Source: JBAXTE01 sp964653595 (lineage in GTDB: Bacteria; Bacteroidota; Bacteroidia; Bacteroidales; WCHB1-69). Taken from it: a stretch of 36,914 nt of DNA. The stretch spans positions 1 through 36,914 of the forward strand of contig CAZZHH010000033.1 of NCBI GenBank assembly GCA_964653595.1, given 5' to 3'. A program made the position numbers and the translations under genes. Below the pieces are notes generated by a model, which was given only the letters and a program-made list of their open reading frames with translations, was not told the DNA's origin and made no database searches. How positions within the stretch are numbered: the first letter of the stretch is position 1; each line of letters opens with the position of its first letter. Positions 9,209-16,113 of the stretch are shown piece by piece.

Positions 9209-9770
9209 AAATTACCTCCGTTTCTTGAGCAAGTATGTACAACTGACGCTTTAATATATTCCGAGCATTGTTTAGATGCCACATAGATGTCCCCTCTTTC
9301 ATGCCTAGAATCTGTGCAATTTCTTTATGAGACATATTTTCAAAAACAGCTAAATTAAAGACACTTCGTGTCATTGGTGGCAGCTGCTGAATAAGAGTAA
9401 GTAAATCTTTTTCTGCCAAATTTGAGAGAGCATCTACATATCCAAAGTCACTTGATATGTCTTGAAAAGCATGAATAGATTGAGTGTTTTTATGTTTATA
9501 ATTAGTCCTTACAAAATCAATAGCTGTATTGGACACAATTCGTTTGAGCCATCCTTCAAATGAACCTTGATGGTTAAAACTTTGGATGTTTTGAAATATT
9601 TTTAAAAAACTTTCATTTAAAACATCTTTAGCATCATCTTGATTGTCGGTATATCTCAAACAAATTGTCATCAGCTTAGAATAATAAATAATAAACAGTT
9701 GTTTTTGAGCATCTGAATCATTGGATGCACAAAGCTTAATTAAATCCTCTATTTGATTTTTGTTATTCAA
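9201..9770 (-). CDS. ECF (sigma-70 family, group 4) RNA polymerase sigma factor
   Basis: 189 residues, the typical ECF size, with only regions 2 and 4. Region 2 is about 25-95 (YTDNQDDAKDVLNESFLKIF, then FEGWLKRIVSNTAIDFVR); region 4 is about 125-180 with the helix-turn-helix FENMSHKEIAQILGMKEGT. It overlaps the downstream membrane/barrel gene by 8 bp, the usual layout for a sigma and its regulator. A good promoter (both boxes) lies at 9845-9880. It should direct RNA polymerase to a small regulon; the regulon cannot be read from this window. Confidence 0.93.
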   Translation of the reverse strand: MNNKNQIEDLIKLCASNDSDAQKQLFIIYYSKLMTICLRYTDNQDDAKDVLNESFLKIFQNIQSFNHQGSFEGWLKRIVSNTAIDFVRTNYKHKNTQSIHAFQDISSDFGYVDALSNLAEKDLLTLIQQLPPMTRSVFNLAVFENMSHKEIAQILGMKEGTSMWHLNNARNILKRQLYILAQETEVIYG

Positions 9771-9844
9771 CTGTTTTATATTATTAGACGATTATACCTA
9801 TAAAAACATTGGGTAACTATCCCTTAAATAAAATTAACTGGTTA

Positions 9845-9876
9845 CAAAAATAGGGTTAAATTTATCAATTTCCAAA
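9845..9876 (-). promoter_or_regulatory. Promoter of the ECF sigma operon
   Basis: Minus-strand TATTTTTG at 9845-9852 matches TAnnTTTG, and an exact TTTG -33 box lies at 9873-9876 with a 20-bp spacer. This is one of the best two-box housekeeping promoters in the window, so the operon probably has basal transcription that does not depend on its own sigma factor. Confidence 0.7.
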
Positions 9877-9937
9877 CAAAAGATGATGATTTCTTAAATC
9901 TGTGATTATCAAATCAATGATTAGCAAAATTCTTTAT

Positions 9938-10657
9938 TTAAAACTCAAGATAAAAATCGGATGTCAATTGTTTAAATCCAGAGGTGTAATTATGATGAGA
10001 ATCGTATATGGACAAGGTATTGATTTTGTGAATATTGCCGACATCATATTTTGTCCATTGGGCCACAAACAAGACAGGGTCACTATGCTGACTGTTAGAT
10101 ATTTTATATAACATCTTACAGGAAAAAAGAGAATAAGTGGCAATAAGTGCAAATTTTTTATATTCTATTGGAGGCAATACGATCCAAAAACTTCCATCAC
10201 CACTGAGCATTTTTTCTATAGAATCTAAGAGCGTATCATAGGAAAGAGCATCGGTATTTCGAGCTTGGTGCTTTTGAAAATTTGGAGAAAATATTTTTTG
10301 TGTAAAATAGGGTGGGTTTGTAATTATTAAATCAAATTTTGACTTAGAAGTTTCTGAAAATGTTTTAACATCAACGCAATGAACTGTTATACGATTAATC
10401 CATGGGGATCGATTAAAATTCTCTTTTGCTTCATTTACAGAATCCAAATCAACGTCTATTGCCACTATGTTTGCCGATGATTTTTGAGCCATCATCAGTG
10501 CTAATATACCACAACCTGTCCCAATATCTAAAATTTTATTTTCGCTTTCAATTTTACACAATGAACCTAGTAATACAGAATCGGTAGTAACCTTCATGGA
10601 AGATCGATGATGAGAGAGGGAAAAATGTTTAAAAGCAAATGGAGGATTGGGAGACAT
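9938..10657 (-). CDS. trmN6: tRNA1(Val) (adenine(37)-N6)-methyltransferase
   Basis: AdoMet-dependent methyltransferase of the YfiC/TrmN6 family, methylating A37 of tRNA-Val. 239 residues. SAM-binding motif I is ILDIGTGCGILALMMAQ at about 43-59, the acidic post-motif is IVAIDVD, and the N6-adenine signature NPPYF is at about 115. The N-terminal FSLSHHRSSMKVTTDSVLLG is characteristic of the family. Its ATG directly abuts the TAA of rimM, so it is the third gene of an rpsP-rimM-trmN6 transcription unit devoted to translation. Confidence 0.9.
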   Translation of the reverse strand: MSPNPPFAFKHFSLSHHRSSMKVTTDSVLLGSLCKIESENKILDIGTGCGILALMMAQKSSANIVAIDVDLDSVNEAKENFNRSPWINRITVHCVDVKTFSETSKSKFDLIITNPPYFTQKIFSPNFQKHQARNTDALSYDTLLDSIEKMLSGDGSFWIVLPPIEYKKFALIATYSLFSCKMLYKISNSQHSDPVLFVAQWTKYDVGNIHKINTLSIYDSHHNYTSGFKQLTSDFYLEF

Positions 10658-11185
10658 TTAACTCAGATATAAGTCAATTAATCCTTCCGGAGAATCGATA
10701 TATATCTGTTTAAGATCTCTGTCTACGGATAAAATAAATGCATCAATCACAGGTATTAGCACTTCTTTTCCATTACTATCAATAGACATAACCGATTGAG
10801 TTGGAAATTCTAAAAATGAGGCAACAGTTCCAATTTCACCTTTTGTTTTATCTACCACTTTAAAACCAATCACTTCATGAAAGTAAAATTTATTTCCTGT
10901 AAGTTTTGGCAGTGATGATAACGGGAGGTATAGATTGTTATTAACCAGATGAAGAGCTTCTTCTGGCAGCAGACCAACAAAGTGAACAATGACATGATTG
11001 TTTGATTTAAATTCAAAGCGGTCGATAAAAAAAGGAATCAGCTCGCCATCGACATCGATGAGAACTGATTCCAAATTTTTATAATCTTGAGGTTGATCGG
11101 CATCGATGTAGATAACCAAATCTCCCTTATAACCAAAAGGTTTTGTTATTTTACCTAAATAATAAAATCCTTTGTATTCGGTCAT
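10658..11185 (-). CDS. rimM: Ribosome maturation factor RimM
   Basis: Assists 30S head assembly, binding S19 and 16S rRNA. 175 residues: an N-terminal RimM domain (YLGKITKPFGYKGDLVIYID) at about 8-90 and a C-terminal PRC-barrel from about 98, with FYFHEVIGFKVVD and VLIPVIDAFILSVD. It lies 6 bp after rpsP and touches trmN6, the common bS16-RimM pairing. Confidence 0.95.
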   Translation of the reverse strand: MTEYKGFYYLGKITKPFGYKGDLVIYIDADQPQDYKNLESVLIDVDGELIPFFIDRFEFKSNNHVIVHFVGLLPEEALHLVNNNLYLPLSSLPKLTGNKFYFHEVIGFKVVDKTKGEIGTVASFLEFPTQSVMSIDSNGKEVLIPVIDAFILSVDRDLKQIYIDSPEGLIDLYLS

Positions 11186-11191
11186 TGATGA

Positions 11192-11761
11192 TTATTCAGC
11201 AACTTCTTCAGTAGCTTCAGCAGTTGGAGCTTCTTCTACTTCAGCAACAGGAGCCTCTTCTGCAACAACTTCTTCTTCAGCAGCTAGAGCTTCTTCTACT
11301 TCTGGTTGATTTTTCTTTGCAATAGCAGCAGCTTTTGCTTCTTTTACTTTTGCTTCAGCTTCTAATGCTTTTTTAACAAGATCTCTTGACTTTTGATCTT
11401 TAGAGCTAATGTATGCATTAAATTTAGCATCTTTTTCTGATTTCCATGCTTCAAATTTTGCAAGAGCTTGATCATCTGTCAAAGCACCTTTTGTAACTCC
11501 AATAGCTAGGTGATGTTTCAACAAAACACCTTCTCTGCTAAGAATAGAGCGAGCAGTGTCGCTAGGTTGAGCACCAACACCTACCCAATAGGCAGCTCTG
11601 TCGATATCTAAACTAATCATTGCAGGATCAGACATTGGATTGTAAGTACCCAATTTCTCAATAAAACGCCCATCTCGAGGTGCACGACCATCAGCTACGA
11701 CAATAGAATAAAAGGGTTTCCCTTTTTTTCCGTGGCGTTGTAATCTAATTCTTGTAGCCAT
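11192..11761 (-). CDS. rpsP: 30S ribosomal protein bS16 with a long Ala/Glu-rich tail
   Basis: Small-subunit protein. Residues 1-80 are the conserved bS16 core (MATRIRLQRHGKKGKPFYSI, RDGRFIEKLGTYNP, ARSILSREGVLLKHH). The remaining 110 residues are a charged extension, first Lys/Ala-rich and then, from about 150, almost only Glu, Ala, Val and Pro. Extended bS16 of about 180 residues is usual in Bacteroidota, so this is not a frameshift. First gene of rpsP-rimM-trmN6, preceded by a clear promoter at 11798-11805. Confidence 0.97.
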   Translation of the reverse strand: MATRIRLQRHGKKGKPFYSIVVADGRAPRDGRFIEKLGTYNPMSDPAMISLDIDRAAYWVGVGAQPSDTARSILSREGVLLKHHLAIGVTKGALTDDQALAKFEAWKSEKDAKFNAYISSKDQKSRDLVKKALEAEAKVKEAKAAAIAKKNQPEVEEALAAEEEVVAEEAPVAEVEEAPTAEATEEVAE

Positions 11762-11797
11762 AAATGTAATTTATTTTGTTATTTGTTTTTAAGGGTG

Positions 11798-11805
11798 CAA
11801 AGGTA
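11798..11805 (-). promoter_or_regulatory. Promoter -7 box of rpsP-rimM-trmN6
   Basis: Minus-strand TACCTTTG followed by CACCC, a full TAnnTTTG match. It is about 36 bp upstream of the rpsP ATG. No clean -33 TTTG is visible at the expected distance. Confidence 0.6.
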
Positions 11806-12014
11806 CGATTAATATTTTATATATCCATACGTTTGTTTGATTTTTTATTATTAACATCCCTGAATTATAGATTCGCATCACTCTTAAGGACTCCAAAAGT
11901 AATGTCTTTATATAAATTCTATATTATTCAAAAAAATCCATGAAAACAATTGCAAAGAATCTCATAATTACTATTTAAGTTTTATCGGACAATAGTGTTT
12001 TAATTTATATTTAC

Positions 12015-12044
12015 TTGGATAAACTGATAAAATCAATATCTTTG
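12015..12044 (+). promoter_or_regulatory. Promoter upstream of the 12170 lipoprotein gene
   Basis: TATCTTTG at 12037-12044 fits TAnnTTTG exactly, with a -33-like TTGG at 12015-12018 and an 18-bp spacer. The lipoprotein ATG is about 125 bp downstream, giving an unusually long leader for this window. Confidence 0.55.
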
Positions 12045-12169
12045 CATTATGCAATTTGTTTTTCATAAAATGGGATTGCACTATCGGAATCTACATTTTA
12101 AAAAAAATCATTACCACAAAATCAGGTATCTGATCAAAAATTTATCAATAACCAAAATTCACACAAAAA

Positions 12170-12793
12170 ATGAAATTTAAATTTTTTACTGTAGCATTAT
12201 TTGCCATAGTGACATGTTTTACTTCTTGCAATTCAAGAGATAAAACAGACAAAAACCAAAAAGAGACCATTTCTAGAGTGGACACTAATGTCAAAATAGA
12301 CGTGATGGTAATTTCCGAAAAAATCATGACGGCAATCAAAGCAAAAGACTTTGATGCTTTTGCAAACTACATCCATCCAGTTGAAGGCGTTCGTTTTTCG
12401 GCATTGTCTTCCATCGATATAAAAGAGGACAAGGTGCTTACCAAAGAGCAGATTTTGGATTTGAGCAAATCGAAAAAAACTTTTAAATGGGGAGCCCAAG
12501 AGGGTATTGGAGACCCAATCATGTTAAACATCCAAAAATATTTCGACCAGTTTGTCTACGATGTCGATTTTTTGACTGTTGCAAAAAAACAGCTAAACAA
12601 AACCACTAATGTTCACAATACTCCTAGTAACATAAAAGAGGTATTTCCAAAATCGGAATTTGTAGAATTTTATTTTCCTGGAGAAAAGAATAAATATGAT
12701 GGATTAGATTGGAAAGCACTGATCTTGATTTATAAGCTGGAAAACAACAACGCTTTTTTAGTTGGAGTTTCCCATTCTCAGTGGGCGCCTTGA
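12170..12793 (+). CDS. Conserved hypothetical lipoprotein
   Basis: 207 residues. A type II signal peptide ends in FTSC with the acylated Cys20, so the mature protein should be membrane-anchored. The body carries phrases I recall from a widespread uncharacterised family also seen in Firmicutes: GVRFSALSSIDI, KWGAQEGIGDPIML, a YFDQFVYDVDF segment, FVEFYFPG, DWKALILIY and a closing LVGVSHSQWAP. The fold may be a small cone-shaped (NTF2-like) domain, but that is a guess. No catalytic residues can be assigned. The gene converges on parE with only 6 bp between stops. Confidence 0.75.
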   Translation: MKFKFFTVALFAIVTCFTSCNSRDKTDKNQKETISRVDTNVKIDVMVISEKIMTAIKAKDFDAFANYIHPVEGVRFSALSSIDIKEDKVLTKEQILDLSKSKKTFKWGAQEGIGDPIMLNIQKYFDQFVYDVDFLTVAKKQLNKTTNVHNTPSNIKEVFPKSEFVEFYFPGEKNKYDGLDWKALILIYKLENNNAFLVGVSHSQWAP

Positions 12794-12799
12794 TTTTTT

Positions 12800-14632
12800 C
12801 TAATCTTCTACGTACCTAAGGTTTTCGATGATAAACTTCTGCCTATCAGGGGTATTTTTACCCATATAAAAGCTCAACAAATCATTCGGACCTGAATCCT
12901 TTTTCATCACAACAGGATCTAATCGCATAGTAGATCCAATAAAATGTCTAAACTCATCTGGAGATATCTCTCCTAGCCCTTTAAATCTTGTAATTTCGGG
13001 ATTAGAGCCACACTCTTTTATTGCATTTACTCTCTCTTCATCGTTATAACAGTAGAATGTTTTTTGTTTGTTACGAACTCTAAAAAGTGGTGTTTGTAAA
13101 ATATACACATGTCCAGCTTTGATTAAATCAGGGTAATATTTTAGAAAAAATGTGAGCAATAACAATCGAATATGCATACCATCATCATCGGCATCGGTAG
13201 CCATTACTACATAGTTATATCTTAATCCTTCCAGTCCATCCTCTAGGTTTAAAGCGGATTGTAATAGATTAAACTCTTCGTTTTCGTAGACAACTTTTCT
13301 ACTTTCGCCAAAGCAATTCAAAGGTTTTCCTTTTAAGCTAAAAACAGCTTGTGTGTTAACATCTCTAGTCTTAGTAATGGATCCGCTTGCAGAATCCCCT
13401 TCAGTGATAAAAATGGTGGATTCGAGTCCTCGTTGATCGTTGCTATTCAAATGAATTCGACAATCCCTTAGTTTTTTATTATGAAGACTCACTTTTTTTG
13501 CACTATCTCGAGCCAATTTTTTTATTCCTGCAATATCTTTTCGCTCTTTTTCGGATTCAATGATACGACGGAGCAATGCTTCTGCCATATCGGGATTCAT
13601 ATGTAAATACTTATCTAATAAAGTACTTACTACCTCCATGATATAATTCTTAACCGATTGTCCCTTGCCATTGGGTTCCATATTCATCGACCCTAGTTTG
13701 GTTTTTGTTTGCGATTCAAACACTGGTTCTTGAATTCTAAAGCTTATAGCAGCAATCATCGAATTTCGAATATCACTGGGTTCAAAATCTTTTTTATAAA
13801 AATCGCGGACGGTCTTCACAATCGCCTCACGGAACGCCTGTTGATGCGTTCCTCCTTGACTAGTATTTTGACCATTTACAAAAGAATAATACTCTTCGTT
13901 TCCATTTACCAAATGGGTGAATGCAAACTCAAAATTCGGATCATAAAGATGCAAAGCTGGATAGCATACATCGCCGTTGATGTTGTTTTCCAATAAATCC
14001 AAAAGTCCGTTTTTGGAGAAATATTTTTGACCGTTAAATGTTAGCGATAGCCCTTTATTTAAATAGGCATAATTCCACATTTTTTTGTCAATATATTCTG
14101 AAATATAATAGTAGTTACCAAAAATTTCAGTATCTGGAATAAAAGTTATGGCGGTTCCATTTGGTTCATCTGTTTTATCAACCGGGTACTCATTAATCAC
14201 AAGACCTTTCGAAAATTCTACTTTTTTAGTCTCTCCATCTCTAAACGACTGAACACAAAAATAGCTAGATAAGGCATTTACAGCTTTTGTTCCTACTCCA
14301 TTTAATCCAATCGATTTTTGAAATACTGAACTATCATATTTCGCTCCTGTATTCATTTTACTAACACAATCGATAACACTACCCAAAGGAATACCTCGAC
14401 CGCGGTCACGGACTTTTACACGATTTTCTTTGATTGAAATATCGACATTTTTTCCATTTCCCATCAAATATTCGTCAATCGAATTATCAATAATTTCTTT
14501 GAGTAAAACATATATTCCATCATCTTGCGAAGCACCATCTCCAAGTTTCCCGATATACATTCCTGGTCGTAAGCGAATATGCTCCTGCCACTCCAACGAT
14601 TTTACACTATCTTCCGAATACTGCTGTGCCAT
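12800..14632 (-). CDS. parE: DNA topoisomerase IV subunit B
   Basis: ATPase subunit of a type II topoisomerase, decatenating daughter chromosomes with ParC (not in this window). 610 residues: GHKL ATPase domain with LKEIIDNSIDEY, VRDRGRGIPLG and GLNGVGTKAVNALS (about 45-125); transducer with QGGTHQQAFREA; TOPRIM with EGDSASG near 410 and metal site DADDDGMHIRL; C-terminal RFKGLGEISPDEF. The length and lack of the large GyrB insert favour ParE over GyrB. A Bacteroidota -7 box lies at 14704-14711, about 72 bp upstream. Confidence 0.92.
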   Translation of the reverse strand: MAQQYSEDSVKSLEWQEHIRLRPGMYIGKLGDGASQDDGIYVLLKEIIDNSIDEYLMGNGKNVDISIKENRVKVRDRGRGIPLGSVIDCVSKMNTGAKYDSSVFQKSIGLNGVGTKAVNALSSYFCVQSFRDGETKKVEFSKGLVINEYPVDKTDEPNGTAITFIPDTEIFGNYYYISEYIDKKMWNYAYLNKGLSLTFNGQKYFSKNGLLDLLENNINGDVCYPALHLYDPNFEFAFTHLVNGNEEYYSFVNGQNTSQGGTHQQAFREAIVKTVRDFYKKDFEPSDIRNSMIAAISFRIQEPVFESQTKTKLGSMNMEPNGKGQSVKNYIMEVVSTLLDKYLHMNPDMAEALLRRIIESEKERKDIAGIKKLARDSAKKVSLHNKKLRDCRIHLNSNDQRGLESTIFITEGDSASGSITKTRDVNTQAVFSLKGKPLNCFGESRKVVYENEEFNLLQSALNLEDGLEGLRYNYVVMATDADDDGMHIRLLLLTFFLKYYPDLIKAGHVYILQTPLFRVRNKQKTFYCYNDEERVNAIKECGSNPEITRFKGLGEISPDEFRHFIGSTMRLDPVVMKKDSGPNDLLSFYMGKNTPDRQKFIIENLRYVED

Positions 14633-14703
14633 TTTTTTCTTTATTTAAGTGCTGTTCATCAGGTTTTTTTCGATCTGATTAACCGATAAATGATTATTGT
14701 GTA

Positions 14704-14732
14704 CAAATTTACATTATTTTCGCATTTGCAAC
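14704..14732 (-). promoter_or_regulatory. Promoter of parE
   Basis: Minus-strand TAAATTTG at 14704-14711 matches TAnnTTTG; GTTG at 14729-14732 is a three-of-four -33 box with a 17-bp spacer. Confidence 0.55.
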
Positions 14733-14780
14733 CACACCTAATGGGAACGAGTTATAAACGGAAGTGAGTTTATAAAGTGC

Positions 14781-14873
14781 CGAATTATAAAAATCTTCGA
14801 TTTTTTAATAATTCGAGCATCCTCGCAGAACAAGAATTCGCCTAATGGCGAATTCTTGTTCTGCGGAATTATT
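14781..14873. repeat. Pair of adjacent hairpins, one with a 19-bp perfect stem
   Basis: First hairpin 14781-14815: CGAATTAT plus AAAAATC pairs with GATTTTT plus ATAATTCG around a TTC loop, with a 2-nt bulge. Second hairpin 14824-14865: a perfect 19-bp stem, left arm CGCAGAACAAGAATTCGCC, loop TAAT. The outer AATAATTC (14807-14814) also pairs with GAATTATT (14866-14873), so the two structures could compete. There is no T-run, so a simple terminator is unlikely; it looks like an intergenic repeat or an RNA-level structure. Confidence 0.7.
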
Positions 14874-14877
14874 TGAG

Positions 14878-14911
14878 TTGAGAGTTATGAGTTATGAATT
14901 ATAAATTATGA
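14878..14911. repeat. Short degenerate tandem repeat, GAGTTATGA-type
   Basis: Successive units GAGTTAT, GAGTTAT, GAATTAT, AAATTAT, GAGTT. AT-rich tandem heptamers like this are frequent between genes in Bacteroidota genomes in my memory; function unknown. Confidence 0.55.
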
Positions 14912-15049
14912 GTTCGCAAAGCGAGACAGGAAATTGCGATAGCTACCATGACTGCCGTTTATTTATTTGATTGTCGTTTCAATTTTCGAATCTCTTCTGC
15001 TAATAGTATGACTTTGTTAGAACCATTTTTTAATATAATCATCTATAAA

Positions 15050-15188
15050 TACAATACTTCGGTAAATATTTAATTATACGAATTTTAAAATTTGTAACCA
15101 ATTGATTATCAACGAGATTTCTCGCCATGACTCGAAATAACAAAGCGCTGATAATAAGCAAGTTACAAAACATTACCGAAGTATTGTA
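15050..15188. mobile_element. MITE-like element with 14-bp terminal inverted repeats flanked by TA
   Basis: 139 bp bounded by the exact inverted arms TACAATACTTCGGTAA (15050-15065) and TTACCGAAGTATTGTA (15173-15188). If the outermost TA on each side is a target duplication, the terminal repeat is CAATACTTCGGTAA. Inside, TTTGTAAC plus ATTATCA recurs in inverted orientation near both ends with an extra block of about 20 nt on the left, so the arms are longer and imperfect. There is no coding capacity. It resembles a non-autonomous derivative of an insertion sequence; TA target preference would suit the IS630/Tc1 group, but the family is not established. Confidence 0.65.
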
Positions 15189-15199
15189 AATATGAAGCC

Positions 15200-15850
15200 C
15201 TATTTAAAAAAATTTCGCGCTTTAAGTACATTGTATTTTTGAATAATAAAAAAATCTTCAACGTAATACCCCATAAGACATCTTGCACTGTCATTCACAA
15301 TCTCAAAATATGGTTCTGGATAATACTTAGGAATTAGCTCATTCTTTGTGTTTGATAAATTATGCCATATATCCTCTTCAAACTTCAAGGAAACAGGTTC
15401 GATTTTTTTCCCATTTTGATCATCTCCACCATACCTATGTCCACAACTGGCCCATCTGCCATCTCTTGTTTTTGCTACAGTAATAACCTGTCTATATTCC
15501 AACTCATAGCGATTCCTTTCCTTGTTGTCAAAAAGCAATGCATATTGCGGAAAACATTTAAATTCCAGATGACTATATATTCTAAATTTCACGGTCTCCT
15601 TTTTGCAATTTCCATAAATGCATTTGATGACTTTATACTTTGCAATATAGCTTTTGTAAAACGAATATTTATGAATACTTTTCCTTGGCTTGAAGTATAT
15701 TTTTTCACCAACGAAAACAAAAAGTTTCAATGAATCAGGAATCTCTTTTCTCTTTAAATTCTCGACTGTGTAAGTGAAATTTTCATAACGATTTCTACTC
15801 AAAGCAATGAGTGAGAAAAAGAGTAAAAGTATTAATGCCGCTTGTTTCAT
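15200..15850 (-). CDS. Exported hypothetical protein
   Basis: 216 residues with an N-terminal signal sequence (MKQAALILLLFFSLIAL) and no lipobox Cys, so probably periplasmic or secreted. The rest is soluble, Tyr/Lys-rich and has five cysteines after the signal region. Phrases such as YKVIKCIYGNCKKETVKFRIY and TKDGRWASCG-like TRDGRWASCGHRYGG recall a family of small uncharacterised Bacteroidota proteins. It ends 12 bp from the MITE-like element, and no promoter box could be picked upstream. Function unknown. Confidence 0.6.
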   Translation of the reverse strand: MKQAALILLLFFSLIALSRNRYENFTYTVENLKRKEIPDSLKLFVFVGEKIYFKPRKSIHKYSFYKSYIAKYKVIKCIYGNCKKETVKFRIYSHLEFKCFPQYALLFDNKERNRYELEYRQVITVAKTRDGRWASCGHRYGGDDQNGKKIEPVSLKFEEDIWHNLSNTKNELIPKYYPEPYFEIVNDSARCLMGYYVEDFFIIQKYNVLKARNFFK

Positions 15851-15925
15851 ATTAAATTACCTTTAATACCCATAACCTGCTTTTCGGAGAGGATAAAGCC
15901 CCACTTTCCTTTCGCCTGCCACTAT

Positions 15926-15957
15926 CGTTTATTCATTTAGATATCGCTTCAATTTCC
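15926..15957. repeat. Diverged copy of the 14956-14987 segment
   Basis: Starts CGTTTATTCATTTAGATATC and ends CTTCAATTTCC; 25 of 32 positions match 14956-14987 without gaps. Read on the minus strand both copies end in an open frame with a similar C-terminus (KLKRQSNK-stop and KLKRYLNE-stop), so they may be relics of the 3' ends of two related genes. Confidence 0.4.
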
Positions 15958-16062
15958 AGCTAACCCCCGTTGAAAGCAAGCCTTTTTCGCGGTTCGTTGG
16001 CCTTAATTTTGAAAAGCAACATTTTTCCAAAATTTGTATTAGTCAAAATAAAAAAATTACCA

Positions 16063-16070
16063 TATATTTG
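16063..16070 (+). promoter_or_regulatory. Promoter -7 box of the 16114 gene
   Basis: TATATTTG, a full TAnnTTTG match 43 bp upstream of the ATG. A TTTG at 16033-16036 is 26 bp away, longer than the usual spacer. Confidence 0.5.
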
Positions 16071-16113
16071 CCAAAAATCTCAATTAAATTTTCTCTAAAT
16101 ATTTTTAAAACAC

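Larger units (their letters stand above)
11762..12169. other. Divergent intergenic region between rpsP and the lipoprotein gene
   Basis: 408 bp holding two outward promoters (11798-11805 minus, 12037-12044 plus). No convincing gene; a 43-codon frame at 12049-12180 begins only 4 bp after the plus promoter box but looks compositionally random. No tRNA or obvious riboswitch seen. Confidence 0.6.
14633..15199. other. Long gene-poor interval upstream of parE, rich in repeats
   Basis: 567 bp without a convincing intact gene. It holds the parE promoter, the hairpin pair at 14781-14873, a run of related 7-mers (GAGTTATGAGTTATGAATTAT and kin) at about 14878-14911, a 32-bp segment repeated at 15926-15957, and a MITE-like element at 15050-15188. 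Confidence 0.7.

Noticed and set aside
9902..10152. Short frames within trmN6
   Set aside because: They lie on other frames of a clear methyltransferase gene and lack any motif.
12049..12180. 43-codon frame starting 4 bp after the TATCTTTG promoter box and ending inside the lipoprotein gene start
   Set aside because: Peptide is a His/Lys/Asn-rich jumble as expected from AT-rich sequence, with no recognisable motif; it would need a nearly leaderless start. More likely leader of the lipoprotein mRNA.
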